Positions 8,753 through 17,096 of a DNA stretch of 64,000 nt are shown in pieces (positions within the stretch are counted from its first letter, which is position 1; each line of letters starts with the position of its first letter). The position numbers and the translations under genes were made by a program. The notes below the pieces were generated by a model that worked only from the letters and a program-made list of their open reading frames with translations, was not told the origin of the DNA and did no database searches. The DNA is taken from NCBI GenBank assembly GCA_963778075.1, contig CAVZTJ010000018.1, positions 40,977-104,976 on the forward strand, written 5' to 3'. This DNA is from JASHPR01 sp963778075 (GTDB taxonomy: Bacteria > Actinomycetota > Actinomycetes > Streptosporangiales > Streptosporangiaceae).

Positions 8753-8932
8753 GTCGCCCGCCCGGGCCGGCTCCTTGGCCGACTGCTCTTGCGCGGCAGC
8801 GTTGACCTTGCGCAGGTGCTTGCTCATCGAGCGGAACAGGAAGACACAGATGACGGCCATGCCGAACACGACGAGGAACGCGAGCGTGCCTGGCTCGGCG
8901 GAACTGCTAGCCGAGGCCGCCAGCGTCGTCAT
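8735..8932 (-). CDS. Small single-pass membrane protein next to mca
   Basis: A 65-residue protein with a short polar N-terminus, one membrane helix (about residues 16-34, TLAFLVVFGMAVICVFLFRS) and a basic/charged cytoplasmic tail (MSKHLRKVNAAAQEQ). Small proteins of this shape are a regular neighbour of mycothiol conjugate amidase genes in actinomycetes, but no function is known to me. It lies 16 bp downstream of mca on the same strand and is probably co-transcribed with it. Its 3' end overlaps the convergent GNAT gene. Confidence 0.75.
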   Translation of the reverse strand: MTTLAASASSSAEPGTLAFLVVFGMAVICVFLFRSMSKHLRKVNAAAQEQSAKEPARAGDLPKDS

Positions 8933-8948
8933 CGGTTCACCTCGCTCG

Positions 8949-9935
8949 TCATCGCCCGGTTGTCACGCTGTCGCGCACGCCGGCGAAAAGGTCGTCTTCC
9001 GGCTTTTCAGTATCCACCATCGACCTCGCCAGGTGGAAATCCTCGGTCGGCCAGGCCGCCCGCTGCACGTCGCGGGGGCACGCAAACCAGCCACCGTCCG
9101 GGTCGATCTGGGTGGCGTGCGCGAGCAGCGCCTGGTCGCGGATCTCGAAGAAGTCGGCGCAGTCAACCCGCGTGGTTATCTCCAGCGGCGGGTGGTCGGG
9201 GTTGTCCACCCACTCGTCGAGCCGCTCGCCGTACGGCGACTCCAGGCCACGCTGGAGCAACTCCTCGTGCAGGGCCGTCAGCCGGTCCTTGTGGAACGTG
9301 GCGAAGTAGTAGAGCTTGGCCGGCTGCCACGGCTCGCCGCAGTCCGGGTAGCGGTCCGGGTCCCCGGCGGCCTCGAACGCCTCGATCGCCACGCGGTGGG
9401 CCATGACATGGTCCGGGTGCGGGTAGCCGCCGTTCTCGTCGTAGGCCAGGATGACCTGCGGGCGGAACTCCCTGACCGCGCGCACCAGCGGCCGCGCCGC
9501 CACCTCCAGCGGCTGCAGCGCGAAGCACCCCTCGGGGAGCGGCGGCAGCGGGTCGCCCTCGGGCAGCCCGGAGTCGGTGAACCCAAGGAACTGCTGCCGG
9601 ACGCCGAGGATCTCGCGCGCCCGCGCCATCTCGGCGCGGCGCACCGCGGGTAGGTCGGCGCGGATCTCGGGCCGCTCCATCGCCTTGTTCAGGATGTCCC
9701 CGCGCTCGCCGCCGGTCATGGTGGCGACGAGCACGTCCACACCCTCCCGCGCGTAGCGCGCCATGGTCGCGGCGCCCTTGCTCGACTCGTCATCGGGGTG
9801 CGCGTGCACGGCCATCAGCCGCAGCGGCGCGCTGGGCCGGAGTGCGGCGTCGTCGGCCTCCCCGGCCTCGGTCTTCGGACCGGCGGTCGCCGCAGCAGGA
9901 TCGGTGGTCACGGCAGACAAGAACGTTCCCTTCAT
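8949..9935 (-). CDS. mca: Mycothiol S-conjugate amidase
   Basis: Mca cleaves mycothiol conjugates of toxins and drugs, releasing a mercapturic acid for export, and so marks a mycothiol-producing actinobacterium. The LmbE/PIG-L zinc motif AHPDDES is at residues ~45-51 and the second metal motif HPDH appears in DENGGYPHPDHVMAH. Motifs such as GLPEGDPLPPLPEGCF and HATQIDPDGGWF match the family closely. The start is uncertain: ATG 9935 (MKGTF) has no clear ribosome site, GTG 9911 is an alternative, and either gives ~30 residues before the conserved region. The longer open frame upstream runs through a minisatellite and is not credible. Detoxification is a cytoplasmic function. Confidence 0.95.
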   Translation of the reverse strand: MKGTFLSAVTTDPAAATAGPKTEAGEADDAALRPSAPLRLMAVHAHPDDESSKGAATMARYAREGVDVLVATMTGGERGDILNKAMERPEIRADLPAVRRAEMARAREILGVRQQFLGFTDSGLPEGDPLPPLPEGCFALQPLEVAARPLVRAVREFRPQVILAYDENGGYPHPDHVMAHRVAIEAFEAAGDPDRYPDCGEPWQPAKLYYFATFHKDRLTALHEELLQRGLESPYGERLDEWVDNPDHPPLEITTRVDCADFFEIRDQALLAHATQIDPDGGWFACPRDVQRAAWPTEDFHLARSMVDTEKPEDDLFAGVRDSVTTGR

Positions 9936-10080
9936 GGATGACTGACCGGCAAGCCCGGCACGACGCCGCCGCCCCCGCCGGGCTAACGCGTCTGCACTGA
10001 AGCGACGCCGACAGATCATTGTGCTACACAACAAGCCCGGGACGGGGAGGCATTCCCGTGCCGCAGCGCTGGCACCGTTC

Positions 10081-10172
10081 GCCGGGCCAGGCACGTCCGG
10101 GTCGCCGGGCCAGGCACGTCCGGGCCGCCGGGCCAGGCACGTCCGGGCCGCCGGGCCAGGCACGTCCAGGCG
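10081..10172. repeat. 23-bp tandem repeat, four copies, in the mca-greA divergent gap
   Basis: The unit gccgggccaggcacgtccgg (first 20 of 23 bases) starts at 10081, 10104, 10127 and 10150, with only one or two differences between copies. It lies in the 412-bp gap between the mca start and greA. The rest of that gap holds the greA promoter region: the AT-richer stretch near 10245-10290 (ttgacacgcgacgtacttgc) includes a TTGACA at about 10239-10244. No gene is seen in it. Confidence 0.9.
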
Positions 10173-10347
10173 GGTCCAGGCCCGCCCCGGCAGCAGGCCT
10201 GGGACGGCCCAGAGACCGTTCCGGGATCATCTGCGGACATTGACACGCGCGACGTACTTGCGGAGCCTTGTTAATCTCGAAGGATTACCCCCAGGGCCCA
10301 GCCAGGGCCCGGCGGACGCGTGTTCCGCTTCCAGCCTAGGAGTTCTC

Positions 10348-10848
10348 GTGACCGAAACCCGCGATGACACCGTCACCTGGCTCACCCAGGAGGCGTATGA
10401 CCGGCTCAAGACGGAGCTGGACTACCTCACCGGGGTTGGCCGCACGGAGATCGCCAAGAAGATCGAGGCCGCCCGCGACGAGGGCGACCTCCGCGAAAAC
10501 GGCGGCTACCACGCCGCCAAGGAGGAGCAGGGCAAGCGCGAGGGCCGGATCCTCCAGCTCATGCACATCCTGGACAACTCCCGGGTCGGCGAGCCTCCGC
10601 GCACCGATGGCGTGGTAGGCCCCGGCATGACCGTTACCGTCCGGTTCGCCAAAGACGAGGAGGAAGTAACGTTCCTCCTTGCCTCACGCGAGGAGAGCGG
10701 CTCGCCGATCGACGTGTATTCGCCGAAGTCGCCGCTGGGCGCCGCGATCACCGGGAAGAAGGTCGGGGAGAGCGCGACCTACACGCTGCCGAACGGGCGG
10801 AGTAACACGGTCGAGATCCTCGAGGCCGTCCCCTACGGAGGGATGTAA
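10348..10848 (+). CDS. greA: Transcription elongation factor GreA
   Basis: A 166-residue GreA. It rescues backtracked RNA polymerase by stimulating cleavage of the extruded RNA end. The N-terminal coiled coil carries the catalytic acidic tip RDEGDLRENGGYHAAKEE (Asp and Glu of the DLxEN motif), and the C-terminal FKBP-like domain follows (SPIDVYSPKSPLGAAITGKK, then TYTLPNGRSNTVEILEAVPY). The start is GTG 10348 with AGGAG 5 nt upstream, giving the normal family length; the frame is open further upstream through repeats, which I reject. A strong terminator follows directly. Confidence 0.96.
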   Translation: MTETRDDTVTWLTQEAYDRLKTELDYLTGVGRTEIAKKIEAARDEGDLRENGGYHAAKEEQGKREGRILQLMHILDNSRVGEPPRTDGVVGPGMTVTVRFAKDEEEVTFLLASREESGSPIDVYSPKSPLGAAITGKKVGESATYTLPNGRSNTVEILEAVPYGGM

Positions 10849-10858
10849 CCCAAGCTTT

Positions 10859-10908
10859 CGCGGCGGCTCCCGGTTTTAATCGGACCGGAAGCCGCCGCGG
10901 TTTTCTTT
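10859..10908 (+). terminator. Rho-independent terminator of greA
   Basis: A GC-rich hairpin begins 11 bp after the greA stop: cgcggcggctcccgg pairs with ccggaagccgccgcg around an AT-rich loop (ttttaatcgga), and is followed by ggttttcttt. Stem, loop and T-tract are all in the expected order for the plus strand. It also separates greA from the convergent exporter gene. Confidence 0.9.
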
Positions 10909-10918
10909 CGGAACGGGG

Positions 10919-12481
10919 TCAGGCGGCGAACTCTGGCTCGGTCGCCGGAGTCTCGGACGGTGGTGGCGTTGCGCTGCTGCGCAGCGGCACCTCCTTGATG
11001 AACCAGGCCAGGATGAACACCAGGATGGCCGCTGGCACCGCCCAGACGAACACGCCGTCGATCGCGTGCGCGATCGCGAAGAACACGTCGTGCTTGACCG
11101 GCGCCGGCAGGTGGTTGACCGTGACCGGGTCGAGCTGCCCGCCCGCCGCGTTGAGGTGCACCCCGGGCAGCAACTTGGTCATGCTCTCGGTCAGCCGCCG
11201 GGCGAAGATCGCGCCGAACAGGGCCACCCCGATGGACCCGCCGATCTGCTGGAAGAACGTGCGCGAGCTGCTGGCCACGCCGATGTCCTTGGGATGCACG
11301 CTGTTCTGCACGATCACCGAGGTGATCTGCATCAGGAAGCCCATCCCGATGCCGAGCACCGCGTAGCGGATGCCCGACTCGAGCAGGCTGGTGCCCACCC
11401 CGAGGCCGGTCAGCAGGAACATGGCGACCGACATGATCGCGCCGCCGATGATCGGCAGGGCCTTGTACCGGCCGGTGCGCGTCATCACAAACCCGCCGAT
11501 CAGCGACGTGACGGTCACGCCCAGCATCATCGGGATCAGCAGCAGGCCACTGCCCACCGCGGACAGGTGCTGCACCGTCTGCTGGTAGAGCGGCAGGAAG
11601 GTGAGCGCGCCGAGCATCGCGAAGCCGAGCAGGAAGCTCATCCCGGTGGCGAGAGAGAAATTGCGGTTGCGGAACACGTGCAGCGGCAGTACCGGCTCGG
11701 CCGCCCGGGTCTGGATGAACAGGAACACGGCGGTAGCGGCGATGGCCAGCGCGCCGAGGCCGACGATCATCGTGGACCCCCAGGCGTACTGGGTGCCACC
11801 CCAGGTGGTGAGCAGGACGAGCGACGTGGCCGCGATGGCGAGCGTGCCCGCGCCGAGATAGTCGATCTTGTGCGGGACCTTCTTGTACGGCAGGTGCAGC
11901 GTCAGCCAGAGGTAGATCAGCGCCGCGCCGCCGACCGGCATGTTGATGTAGAAGATCCAGCGCCAGGACAGGCTGTCGGTGATGTAGCCGCCGACCAGCG
12001 GGCCGGCGATCATGGCCAGCATCATCGAGGCCATCATGTAGCCCATGTACTGGCCCCGCTCCCGCGGCGACACCATGTCGCCGATGGTGGCGATCACGCC
12101 GACCATCAGGCCGCCCGCGCCGAGTCCCTGCAGCGCCCGGAACAAGATCAGCTGATCCATCGTCTGCGAGAGGCCGGACAGCGCCGATCCGATCAGGAAG
12201 ATCACGATCGCCGTCATCAGCCAGCGCTTGCGGCCGTATTGGTCGCCGAGCTTGCCGTACAGCGGCGTGGTAATCGTGGAGGCGAGGATGTAGGAGGTGA
12301 CCACCCAGGACAGGTGGGTGACGCCACCCAGGTCGCCGACGATGCGCGGGAGAGCCGTGGAGACCACGGTCTGGTCGAGCATGGCCACGATCAGGGCGAG
12401 CAGCAGCCCGGGCAGCACGATCATGACCTCGCGCTTGCGCCCACTCGGCCCCGTCGCCGCCCCCGACTGCGTCTCCGACAT
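10919..12481 (-). CDS. DHA2-family MFS multidrug exporter (EmrB/QacA type)
   Basis: About 520 residues with 14 predicted membrane helices, the DHA2 topology of proton-driven drug efflux. Signature segments are LDQTVVSTALPRIVGDL (helix 1, motif D1), GKLGDQYGRKRWLM (motif A between helices 2 and 3) and GALVGGYITDSLSWRWIFYINMP-like sequence (motif C region, here IAGPLVGGYITDSLSW). I chose ATG 12481 (MSETQ) with GGAAGGGG 9 nt upstream. It diverges from a TetR gene and their shared gap contains a large inverted repeat, so the exporter is very likely repressed by that TetR and induced by a transported compound. Confidence 0.95.
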   Translation of the reverse strand: MSETQSGAATGPSGRKREVMIVLPGLLLALIVAMLDQTVVSTALPRIVGDLGGVTHLSWVVTSYILASTITTPLYGKLGDQYGRKRWLMTAIVIFLIGSALSGLSQTMDQLILFRALQGLGAGGLMVGVIATIGDMVSPRERGQYMGYMMASMMLAMIAGPLVGGYITDSLSWRWIFYINMPVGGAALIYLWLTLHLPYKKVPHKIDYLGAGTLAIAATSLVLLTTWGGTQYAWGSTMIVGLGALAIAATAVFLFIQTRAAEPVLPLHVFRNRNFSLATGMSFLLGFAMLGALTFLPLYQQTVQHLSAVGSGLLLIPMMLGVTVTSLIGGFVMTRTGRYKALPIIGGAIMSVAMFLLTGLGVGTSLLESGIRYAVLGIGMGFLMQITSVIVQNSVHPKDIGVASSSRTFFQQIGGSIGVALFGAIFARRLTESMTKLLPGVHLNAAGGQLDPVTVNHLPAPVKHDVFFAIAHAIDGVFVWAVPAAILVFILAWFIKEVPLRSSATPPPSETPATEPEFAA

Positions 12482-12525
12482 GGTGCCCGGCCCCTTCCAA
12501 GTTCGTGCCCGGTCTGGCACTTCTC

Positions 12526-12601
12526 AACTTACTTGCCGACCGGCTAGCATCGCATTGACACGTAAGCGTAAGCTGTCAGCTAACCGGCCGTCAAGTAAGT
12601 T
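12526..12601. promoter_or_regulatory. Probable TetR operator pair and promoter between exporter and tetR
   Basis: Two 22-bp arms face each other: aacttacttgccgaccggct(ag) at 12526-12547 and its near-complement ending ggccgtcaagtaagtt at 12580-12601, 32 bp apart. Each arm starts or ends with the TTACTTG-type half-site common in operators of TetR regulators of drug exporters. A TTGACA box lies between them at 12555-12560, suitable for the tetR promoter on the plus strand. Assignment to the neighbouring TetR is inference from position and symmetry. Confidence 0.65.
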
Positions 12602-12633
12602 ATGGCCGTTCCTAGGGCTGGACGCGATCAACC

Positions 12634-13389
12634 ATGAACGAGCAACTGCGTGGTGGGACGGCGGCGGTGGCCGAGATGGCCGCGCCCGCCGATGGCACGC
12701 CCAGCGCCGGGCAAGGCGCCTCCAGCGCGGGGCAAGGCGCGCCCAGCGCGGGGCAAGGCGCGCCCAGCGCGGGGCAAGGCGCGCCCAGCGCCGGGAATGA
12801 CGCGCATCACGAGGCGCGACGCCACGACACCAGGGCGCGCATCCAGCGGGTGGCCGTGGAACTGTTCGCCGAGCAGGGGTACGACAAGACCTCTCTGCGC
12901 GAGATCGCCGAGCGGCTCGACGTCACCAAGGCCGCCCTGTACTACCACTTCAAGTCCAAGGAAGACATCGTCCGCAGCCTGGTCGAGGACTACATGGGCC
13001 AGGTTGACGCGCTGATCGCCTGGGCGAAGATGCAGCCAAGGACGCCGGAGACGCGCGGCGAGATCCTCAGCAAGTACGTGCAGATCGTGGCGGACGGCAG
13101 CGACGTGTTCCGGATGCTGCACCACAACCAGGCCGCGGTGAACAGCCTGGCCGGGGCCAAAGAGCGCGGCAGCGTGTTCCGGGAGCGGATGACCGGGCTG
13201 GTCGAGGCGATCACCGAGCCCGAAGCCGACTTGCAGGAGCGGCTGCGGGCCACCATGGCGCTCGGCAGCGTGAGCATCGGCTGGATGTTCTTCTCCGACC
13301 AGGTGAAGGACCGCGGCGAGCTCTGCGCCGCCGTCCTCGACATCGCCCGCGACCTGGCCAAGGCCGCCCCCGAGGCGAACCCCGAGTAA
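12634..13389 (+). CDS. TetR family repressor with N-terminal heptapeptide repeats
   Basis: A 251-residue regulator. Residues ~68-125 are a standard TetR helix-turn-helix (RIQRVAVELFAEQGYDKTSL then LDVTKAALYYHFKSKEDIVR), followed by an all-helical ligand domain. Before it lies an unusual ~60-residue low-complexity N-terminus made of five SAGQGAP-like heptads encoded by a 21-bp minisatellite (12701-12799). A later start at GTG 12853 (VAVELF) would cut the HTH, so the leader may be translated; no better start inside it is obvious. It diverges from the DHA2 exporter and probably represses both genes. Confidence 0.9.
   Translation: MNEQLRGGTAAVAEMAAPADGTPSAGQGASSAGQGAPSAGQGAPSAGQGAPSAGNDAHHEARRHDTRARIQRVAVELFAEQGYDKTSLREIAERLDVTKAALYYHFKSKEDIVRSLVEDYMGQVDALIAWAKMQPRTPETRGEILSKYVQIVADGSDVFRMLHHNQAAVNSLAGAKERGSVFRERMTGLVEAITEPEADLQERLRATMALGSVSIGWMFFSDQVKDRGELCAAVLDIARDLAKAAPEANPE
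12701..12799. repeat. 21-bp coding minisatellite in tetR
   Basis: The unit (ccagcgcggggcaaggcgcg, first 20 of 21 bases) starts at 12701, 12722, 12743, 12764 and 12785. It preserves the reading frame and encodes SAGQGAP repeats ahead of the HTH of the TetR protein. Confidence 0.9.
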
Positions 13390-13510
13390 CCGTCCCCGCC
13401 ACCGACCCGTCCGGCAACGCGCCGCCGTCGGCCTCTCCGCCGCCCACGTCGCCCCTCGCCCGCCCGCGCACATCCCTCTGCCGCCCGGCTCTTCGTCCCC
13501 AGCTCCCGGC

Positions 13511-13626
13511 CACGCACCGCTGCCTGCCCCTCCGCCGCCCACAGGTCACGCACCGCTGCCTGCCCCTCCGCCGCCCACAGGTCACGCACCGCTGCCTGCC
13601 CCTCCGCCGCCCACAGGTCACGCACC
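13511..13626. repeat. 36-bp tandem repeat, 3.2 copies, in a 418-bp gene-free stretch
   Basis: The unit begins cacgcaccgctgcctgcccc and starts at 13511, 13547 and 13583, with a partial copy at 13619. There are no spacers, so it is not a CRISPR array. The interval 13390-13807 lies between two convergent genes (tetR and the Lrp gene). Outside the repeat, 13660-13807 is AT-richer (gtttcagtcatttcgtgggg region) but shows no gene. Confidence 0.9.
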
Positions 13627-13807
13627 CCCCGGCCGAATCCCATCCGCCACAGCAGCCTCATGCGCATCGCACCAAGATCGACAGCCTCATGTTTTCACGC
13701 GTTTCAGTCATTTCGTGGGGTGATATGCCCGAATTGTGGTTACCGTTTGCGTGAAGAGTGAAGAATGTCGATTCTTCCGCTGGACTCCGCGGTGCCGATT
13801 GTGGCCG

Positions 13808-14284
13808 CTAGACGGCGGGGGTGGCGGCGGCGCGCACTAGGGGCAGGATGCGGTAGCCGATGGGGGCGGCGAGGGCGATGACCGTGGAGGTGCGTACCAC
13901 CCCGGGCACGTCCACGATGGCGTCGATGACCCTTTGCAGGTCGGCGTTGTCGCGAGCGACGACCCGGCAGAGCATGTCACCCTGACCGGTAATCGTGTGT
14001 GCCTCCAGCACCTCAGCGATCAGCGCCAGCTTCGCCGTGACCGGGTCGTGCCCGCCCGCCTGGCGGATCTCGAGCGTGACGAACGCGGTAACCCGGAAGC
14101 CAATCGCCGCAGGATCGACGTCGGGCCCGTATCCCGTAATGACGCTGCGGTCCCGCAGCCTGTCCAGGCGGGCCTGCACGGTCCCCCTGGCCACGCTGAG
14201 CCGCCTGGAGGCCTCGAGCACGCCGACCCTCGGCTCAGCCGCGAGGAGGTCGATGAGGCGCGCATCGAGTTCGTCGATCATCAC
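13808..14284 (-). CDS. Lrp/AsnC family transcriptional regulator
   Basis: A 158-residue Lrp/AsnC protein. The N-terminal winged HTH is visible (DELDARLIDLLAAEPRVGVL, then VARGTVQARLDRLRD), followed by the RAM effector domain (residues ~65-150) with the turn GQGDMLCRVVARDNADLQRV. These proteins bind amino acids and form octamers on DNA. It diverges from hppD; the same pairing is common in streptomycetes, where the regulator responds to tyrosine or its catabolites. The effector here is inferred from the neighbour. Confidence 0.92.
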   Translation of the reverse strand: MMIDELDARLIDLLAAEPRVGVLEASRRLSVARGTVQARLDRLRDRSVITGYGPDVDPAAIGFRVTAFVTLEIRQAGGHDPVTAKLALIAEVLEAHTITGQGDMLCRVVARDNADLQRVIDAIVDVPGVVRTSTVIALAAPIGYRILPLVRAAATPAV

Positions 14285-14338
14285 ATACTCCCGTCGAGGA
14301 ACATGGTGTTCAGTGAACCGGGCTTCACCGTGTAGCGA

Positions 14339-14357
14339 CTATACAAGTTGCCTATAG
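14339..14357. promoter_or_regulatory. Candidate Lrp operator in the lrp-hppD divergent region
   Basis: An AT-rich interrupted palindrome, CTATAC-aagttgc-CTATAG-like (arms CTATA and TATAG, 9-bp centre), lies midway between the two divergent starts. Length and symmetry fit an Lrp/AsnC site, but no footprint consensus for this branch can be checked here. Confidence 0.4.
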
Positions 14358-14447
14358 ATTCAAGCGGCAGTTGCACATCTTGACCGCCAAGGCCGATCCT
14401 GCCTGTAACTCCATGGATGCGGCAGACGCACGACGGCGGGAGGCGCA

Positions 14448-15575
14448 ATGGCAGCGCAGGTGCAGCAGGAAGCGATTACCTCGTTGGACGAGTTCCCGGT
14501 CACCGGCATGGACGCCGTGGTTTTCGCGGTCGGGAACGCGAGGCAGGCCGCGCACTTTTACTCGACGGCCTTCGGCATGCGATGCGTCGCCTACCGCGGC
14601 CCGGAGACCGGCTGCCGCGACGAAGCGGCCTACGTGCTCGAGTCCGGGACCGCGCGTTTCGTGTTCCGCGGGCCGGTGCAGGCCGGCACCGCGCTGGGCA
14701 AGCACGTCGCGGCGCATGGCGATGGCGTGATCGACCTGGCCATCGGCGTGCCGTCGGCTGAAGCTGCCTATGCATACGCGACCGCACACGGCGCCACGGG
14801 TCTGGCCGAACCCGAGGTCTTCGAGGACTCGCACGGCAAGGTCGTGCTAGCCGCGATCGCCGCGTTCGGCGACACCAGGCACACGCTGGTCGAGCGCGCC
14901 AACTACAGCGGTCCTTACCTGCCGGGCTATGTGACCGCCAGCCCGCTCGTCAACCCGCCCGCCAGCCCGTTCTTCACCGAGATCGATCACTGCGTCGGCA
15001 ACGTGGAACTCGGCAAGATGGACGACTGGGTGAGCTTCTACCGGCATGTCATGGGCTTCAGCAACATGAAGGAGTTCGTCGGCGATGACATCGCCACCGA
15101 GTACTCGGCGCTGATGAGCAAAGTGGTTGCCGACGGATCCCGCAAGGTCAAGTTCCCGATCAACGAGCCCGCCGTTGGCAAGAAGAAGTCACAGATCGAC
15201 GAGTACCTGGAGTTCTACGGCAGCCCCGGCGTCCAGCACATCGCGCTCGCGTGCGATGACATCGTCGCGACGGTCCGCGGCATGCGCGCCGCTGGCGTTG
15301 ACTTCCTCGACACGCCGGACAACTATTACGACACCCTCGGGGAGTGGGTTGGCGACACCCGGATTCCGCTCGACGAGTTGCGCGAGCTCAAGATCCTTGC
15401 CGACCGCGACGAGGACGGCTACCTGCTGCAGATCTTCAGCAAGCCGGTTCAGGACCGCCCGACGGTGTTCTTCGAGATGATTGAACGGCACGGGTCGCAG
15501 GGATTCGGCAAGGGCAACTTCAAGGCCCTGTTCGAGGCCATAGAGCGCGAGCAGTCGCGGCGCGGAAACCTCTGA
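14448..15575 (+). CDS. hppD: 4-hydroxyphenylpyruvate dioxygenase
   Basis: A 375-residue non-heme iron enzyme that turns 4-hydroxyphenylpyruvate into homogentisate in tyrosine breakdown. The three iron ligands are readable: His181 in EIDHCVGNVE, His264 in GVQHIALACDD and Glu343 in VFFEMIERHG. The two vicinal-oxygen-chelate halves cover residues ~15-160 and ~175-365. The C-terminal GFGKGNFKALFEAIEREQ is the lid helix typical of HPPD. ATG 14448 has GGGAGG 4 nt upstream. It is divergent from the Lrp regulator. The rest of the homogentisate pathway is not in the window. Confidence 0.96.
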   Translation: MAAQVQQEAITSLDEFPVTGMDAVVFAVGNARQAAHFYSTAFGMRCVAYRGPETGCRDEAAYVLESGTARFVFRGPVQAGTALGKHVAAHGDGVIDLAIGVPSAEAAYAYATAHGATGLAEPEVFEDSHGKVVLAAIAAFGDTRHTLVERANYSGPYLPGYVTASPLVNPPASPFFTEIDHCVGNVELGKMDDWVSFYRHVMGFSNMKEFVGDDIATEYSALMSKVVADGSRKVKFPINEPAVGKKKSQIDEYLEFYGSPGVQHIALACDDIVATVRGMRAAGVDFLDTPDNYYDTLGEWVGDTRIPLDELRELKILADRDEDGYLLQIFSKPVQDRPTVFFEMIERHGSQGFGKGNFKALFEAIEREQSRRGNL

Positions 15576-15595
15576 GGCGACCCGGCACCCGCGGC

Positions 15596-15666
15596 CCAGT
15601 GCCGTCCGGAGCGGCAACCCCAGCGCCGTCCGCAGAGACAACCCCAGTGCCGTCCGCAGAGGCAAC
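15596..15666. repeat. 24-bp tandem repeat, three copies, after hppD
   Basis: The unit ccagtgccgtccgcagaggc (first 20 bases) recurs at 15596, 15620 and 15644 with small changes, starting 20 bp after the hppD stop. A second, looser duplication (ggcctcgccctaaaagt / ggcctcgccctgaaagt) lies at about 15749-15786. No gene is seen in this gap. Confidence 0.85.
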
Positions 15667-15802
15667 GCGGAAGGCGGCCGTCACGGGAGCGCTCCGCGCG
15701 CGAACGTGGACACGCCTGTTGGCCGCGGGCCCGCGTTCGCGAGCAGGCCTCGCCCTAAAAGTCGAGTGGGCCTCGCCCTGAAAGTAAGGCATCATAGCCC
15801 GC

Positions 15803-16999
15803 ATGACGCAGTCCCAGGACGAGCCCGGGCAGGGGCCCGGCGACTCGTCCGGCGCAGCGCAGCCGCCACCCGCCGAGGAGTCGGCGCGTCCCTGGTATCA
15901 GGGCACCACGGGCCCGCAGCCCGAGCCGGGGTCAGGCAGTCAGCCCCAGCCCGGGGACGAACCCGGACACTCCCAGCCTGGCTACAGCACCCAGCCCCAG
16001 CCCGGCTACGGCACCCCGCCGCAGGACGCCCCGCAGCAGCCCGCCTATGGCACCCAAGCCCAGCCCGGCTACGGCACCCAGTCCCAGCCCGGTTACGGCA
16101 CCCCACCCCAGGGCACCCAGCCCCAACCCGGTGACGGCAGCCCACCCCAGAGCACCCAACCTCAGCCTGGCTACGGCACCTCGCCCCAGCCCGGTTACGA
16201 CACCCCGCCGCAGTCTGGCTACGGGAGCCAGCCCCAGACTGGGTACGGCGCCCCGCCCCAGCCGGGCTACGGCCAACCTGGGTACGCCCAACCGGGGTAC
16301 GGGCAGCAGGGATACGGGCAACAGGGATACGGGCAACAGGGATACGGGCAACAGGGATACGGGCAGCCGTACGGCTCCCCCTACCAGCCCTATCCGGGAA
16401 CCGGCTATCAATACGGACCCGGCAAAGACCCAACCCTGGCCGAATGGTGGCAGCGGCTGCTGGCGCGGATGATCGACTGGGTCATCGTTGGCGTGATCTC
16501 CAGCCCGCTGTGGATTCCCGCTTTCACCACGTACATCAACAAGCTGCGGTCCATCAGCAACCAGTACGGCGGCAACCTCAACACCCCGGCGGCGCAGACC
16601 GCGATCGACCACGCCGGCGGCCACCTGTTCGGCAAACTGTTCCTGGCCGGGCTCGGCGCCGCGTTGCTCCTGTTCGCCTACGACTGGGTGCAGCACGGGC
16701 TGTGGGGCCGGACGCTCGGCAAGCGCGCGCTCGGCACCAAGGTCGTCAGGGCCAGCGACCGGTCGAAGGTCAGCGGCGGGGCCGCGGGTGGTCGCGCCGC
16801 CGTGTTCGCACTGCCGCCCATCGTTCCGCTCGTCGGCGGCCTATTCGCCCTGCTCAACGAGCTATGGCTGCTGTGGGACCGGCAGCGGCAGTGCCTGCAC
16901 GACAAGGCCGCCAAGACTGTGGTCATCAAGGTGCGAGGTCCGAGTGCGGCGGCGTACACGCAGCCCGGCGGCAACCCGGCCGGCGGCTACCCGACCTGA
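15803..16999 (+). CDS. RDD family membrane protein with Pro/Gln/Gly/Tyr-rich N-terminus
   Basis: A 398-residue protein. Residues ~25-205 are a low-complexity region of QPGYGT/PPQ repeats ending in five GQQGYGQ-like units; such tails are common in cytoplasmic extensions of actinobacterial membrane proteins. The C-terminal part is an RDD domain: WWQRLLARMIDWVIVGVISS (helix 1 with the conserved Arg and Asp), a second helix near ALLLFAYDWVQHGLWGRTLG with GKRALGTKVV, and a third with LLNELWLLWDRQRQCLHDK. RDD proteins are small membrane proteins proposed as ion or sodium transporters. The last 42 bp of the gene, including the stop, are repeated in tandem downstream. Confidence 0.9.
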   Translation: MTQSQDEPGQGPGDSSGAAQPPPAEESARPWYQGTTGPQPEPGSGSQPQPGDEPGHSQPGYSTQPQPGYGTPPQDAPQQPAYGTQAQPGYGTQSQPGYGTPPQGTQPQPGDGSPPQSTQPQPGYGTSPQPGYDTPPQSGYGSQPQTGYGAPPQPGYGQPGYAQPGYGQQGYGQQGYGQQGYGQQGYGQPYGSPYQPYPGTGYQYGPGKDPTLAEWWQRLLARMIDWVIVGVISSPLWIPAFTTYINKLRSISNQYGGNLNTPAAQTAIDHAGGHLFGKLFLAGLGAALLLFAYDWVQHGLWGRTLGKRALGTKVVRASDRSKVSGGAAGGRAAVFALPPIVPLVGGLFALLNELWLLWDRQRQCLHDKAAKTVVIKVRGPSAAAYTQPGGNPAGGYPT

Positions 17000-17095
17000 C
17001 CGCAGCCCGGCGGCAACCCGGCCGGCGGCTACCCGACCTGACCGCAGACCCGGCGGCAACCTGGCCGGCGGCTACCCGACCTGACCGCAGCCCGG
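16959..17095. repeat. 42-bp tandem repeat that contains the stop codon of the RDD gene
   Basis: The unit begins cgcagcccggcggcaacccg and ends cgacctgac. Copies start at 16959, 17001 and 17043 (the last with a 1-bp insertion), followed by a 10-bp partial copy. The first copy encodes the C-terminal QPGGNPAGGYPT and stop, so each downstream copy carries a duplicate of that coding end. It runs up to the 3' end of the convergent threonine ammonia-lyase gene. Confidence 0.95.
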
Positions 17096-17096
17096 C

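Noticed and set aside
9936..10163. Longer N-terminus for Mca reading through the 23-bp repeat
   Set aside because: The extra ~76 residues are repeat-encoded Arg/Pro/Gly sequence and the family begins close to the zinc motif.
11066..12547. A ~490-codon frame opposite the DHA2 exporter
   Set aside because: Arg/His/Gln/Glu-rich antisense translation of a membrane protein gene; no start signal.
13511..13626. 36-bp repeats that could suggest a CRISPR array
   Set aside because: The copies are directly adjacent with no spacers, and there are no cas genes.
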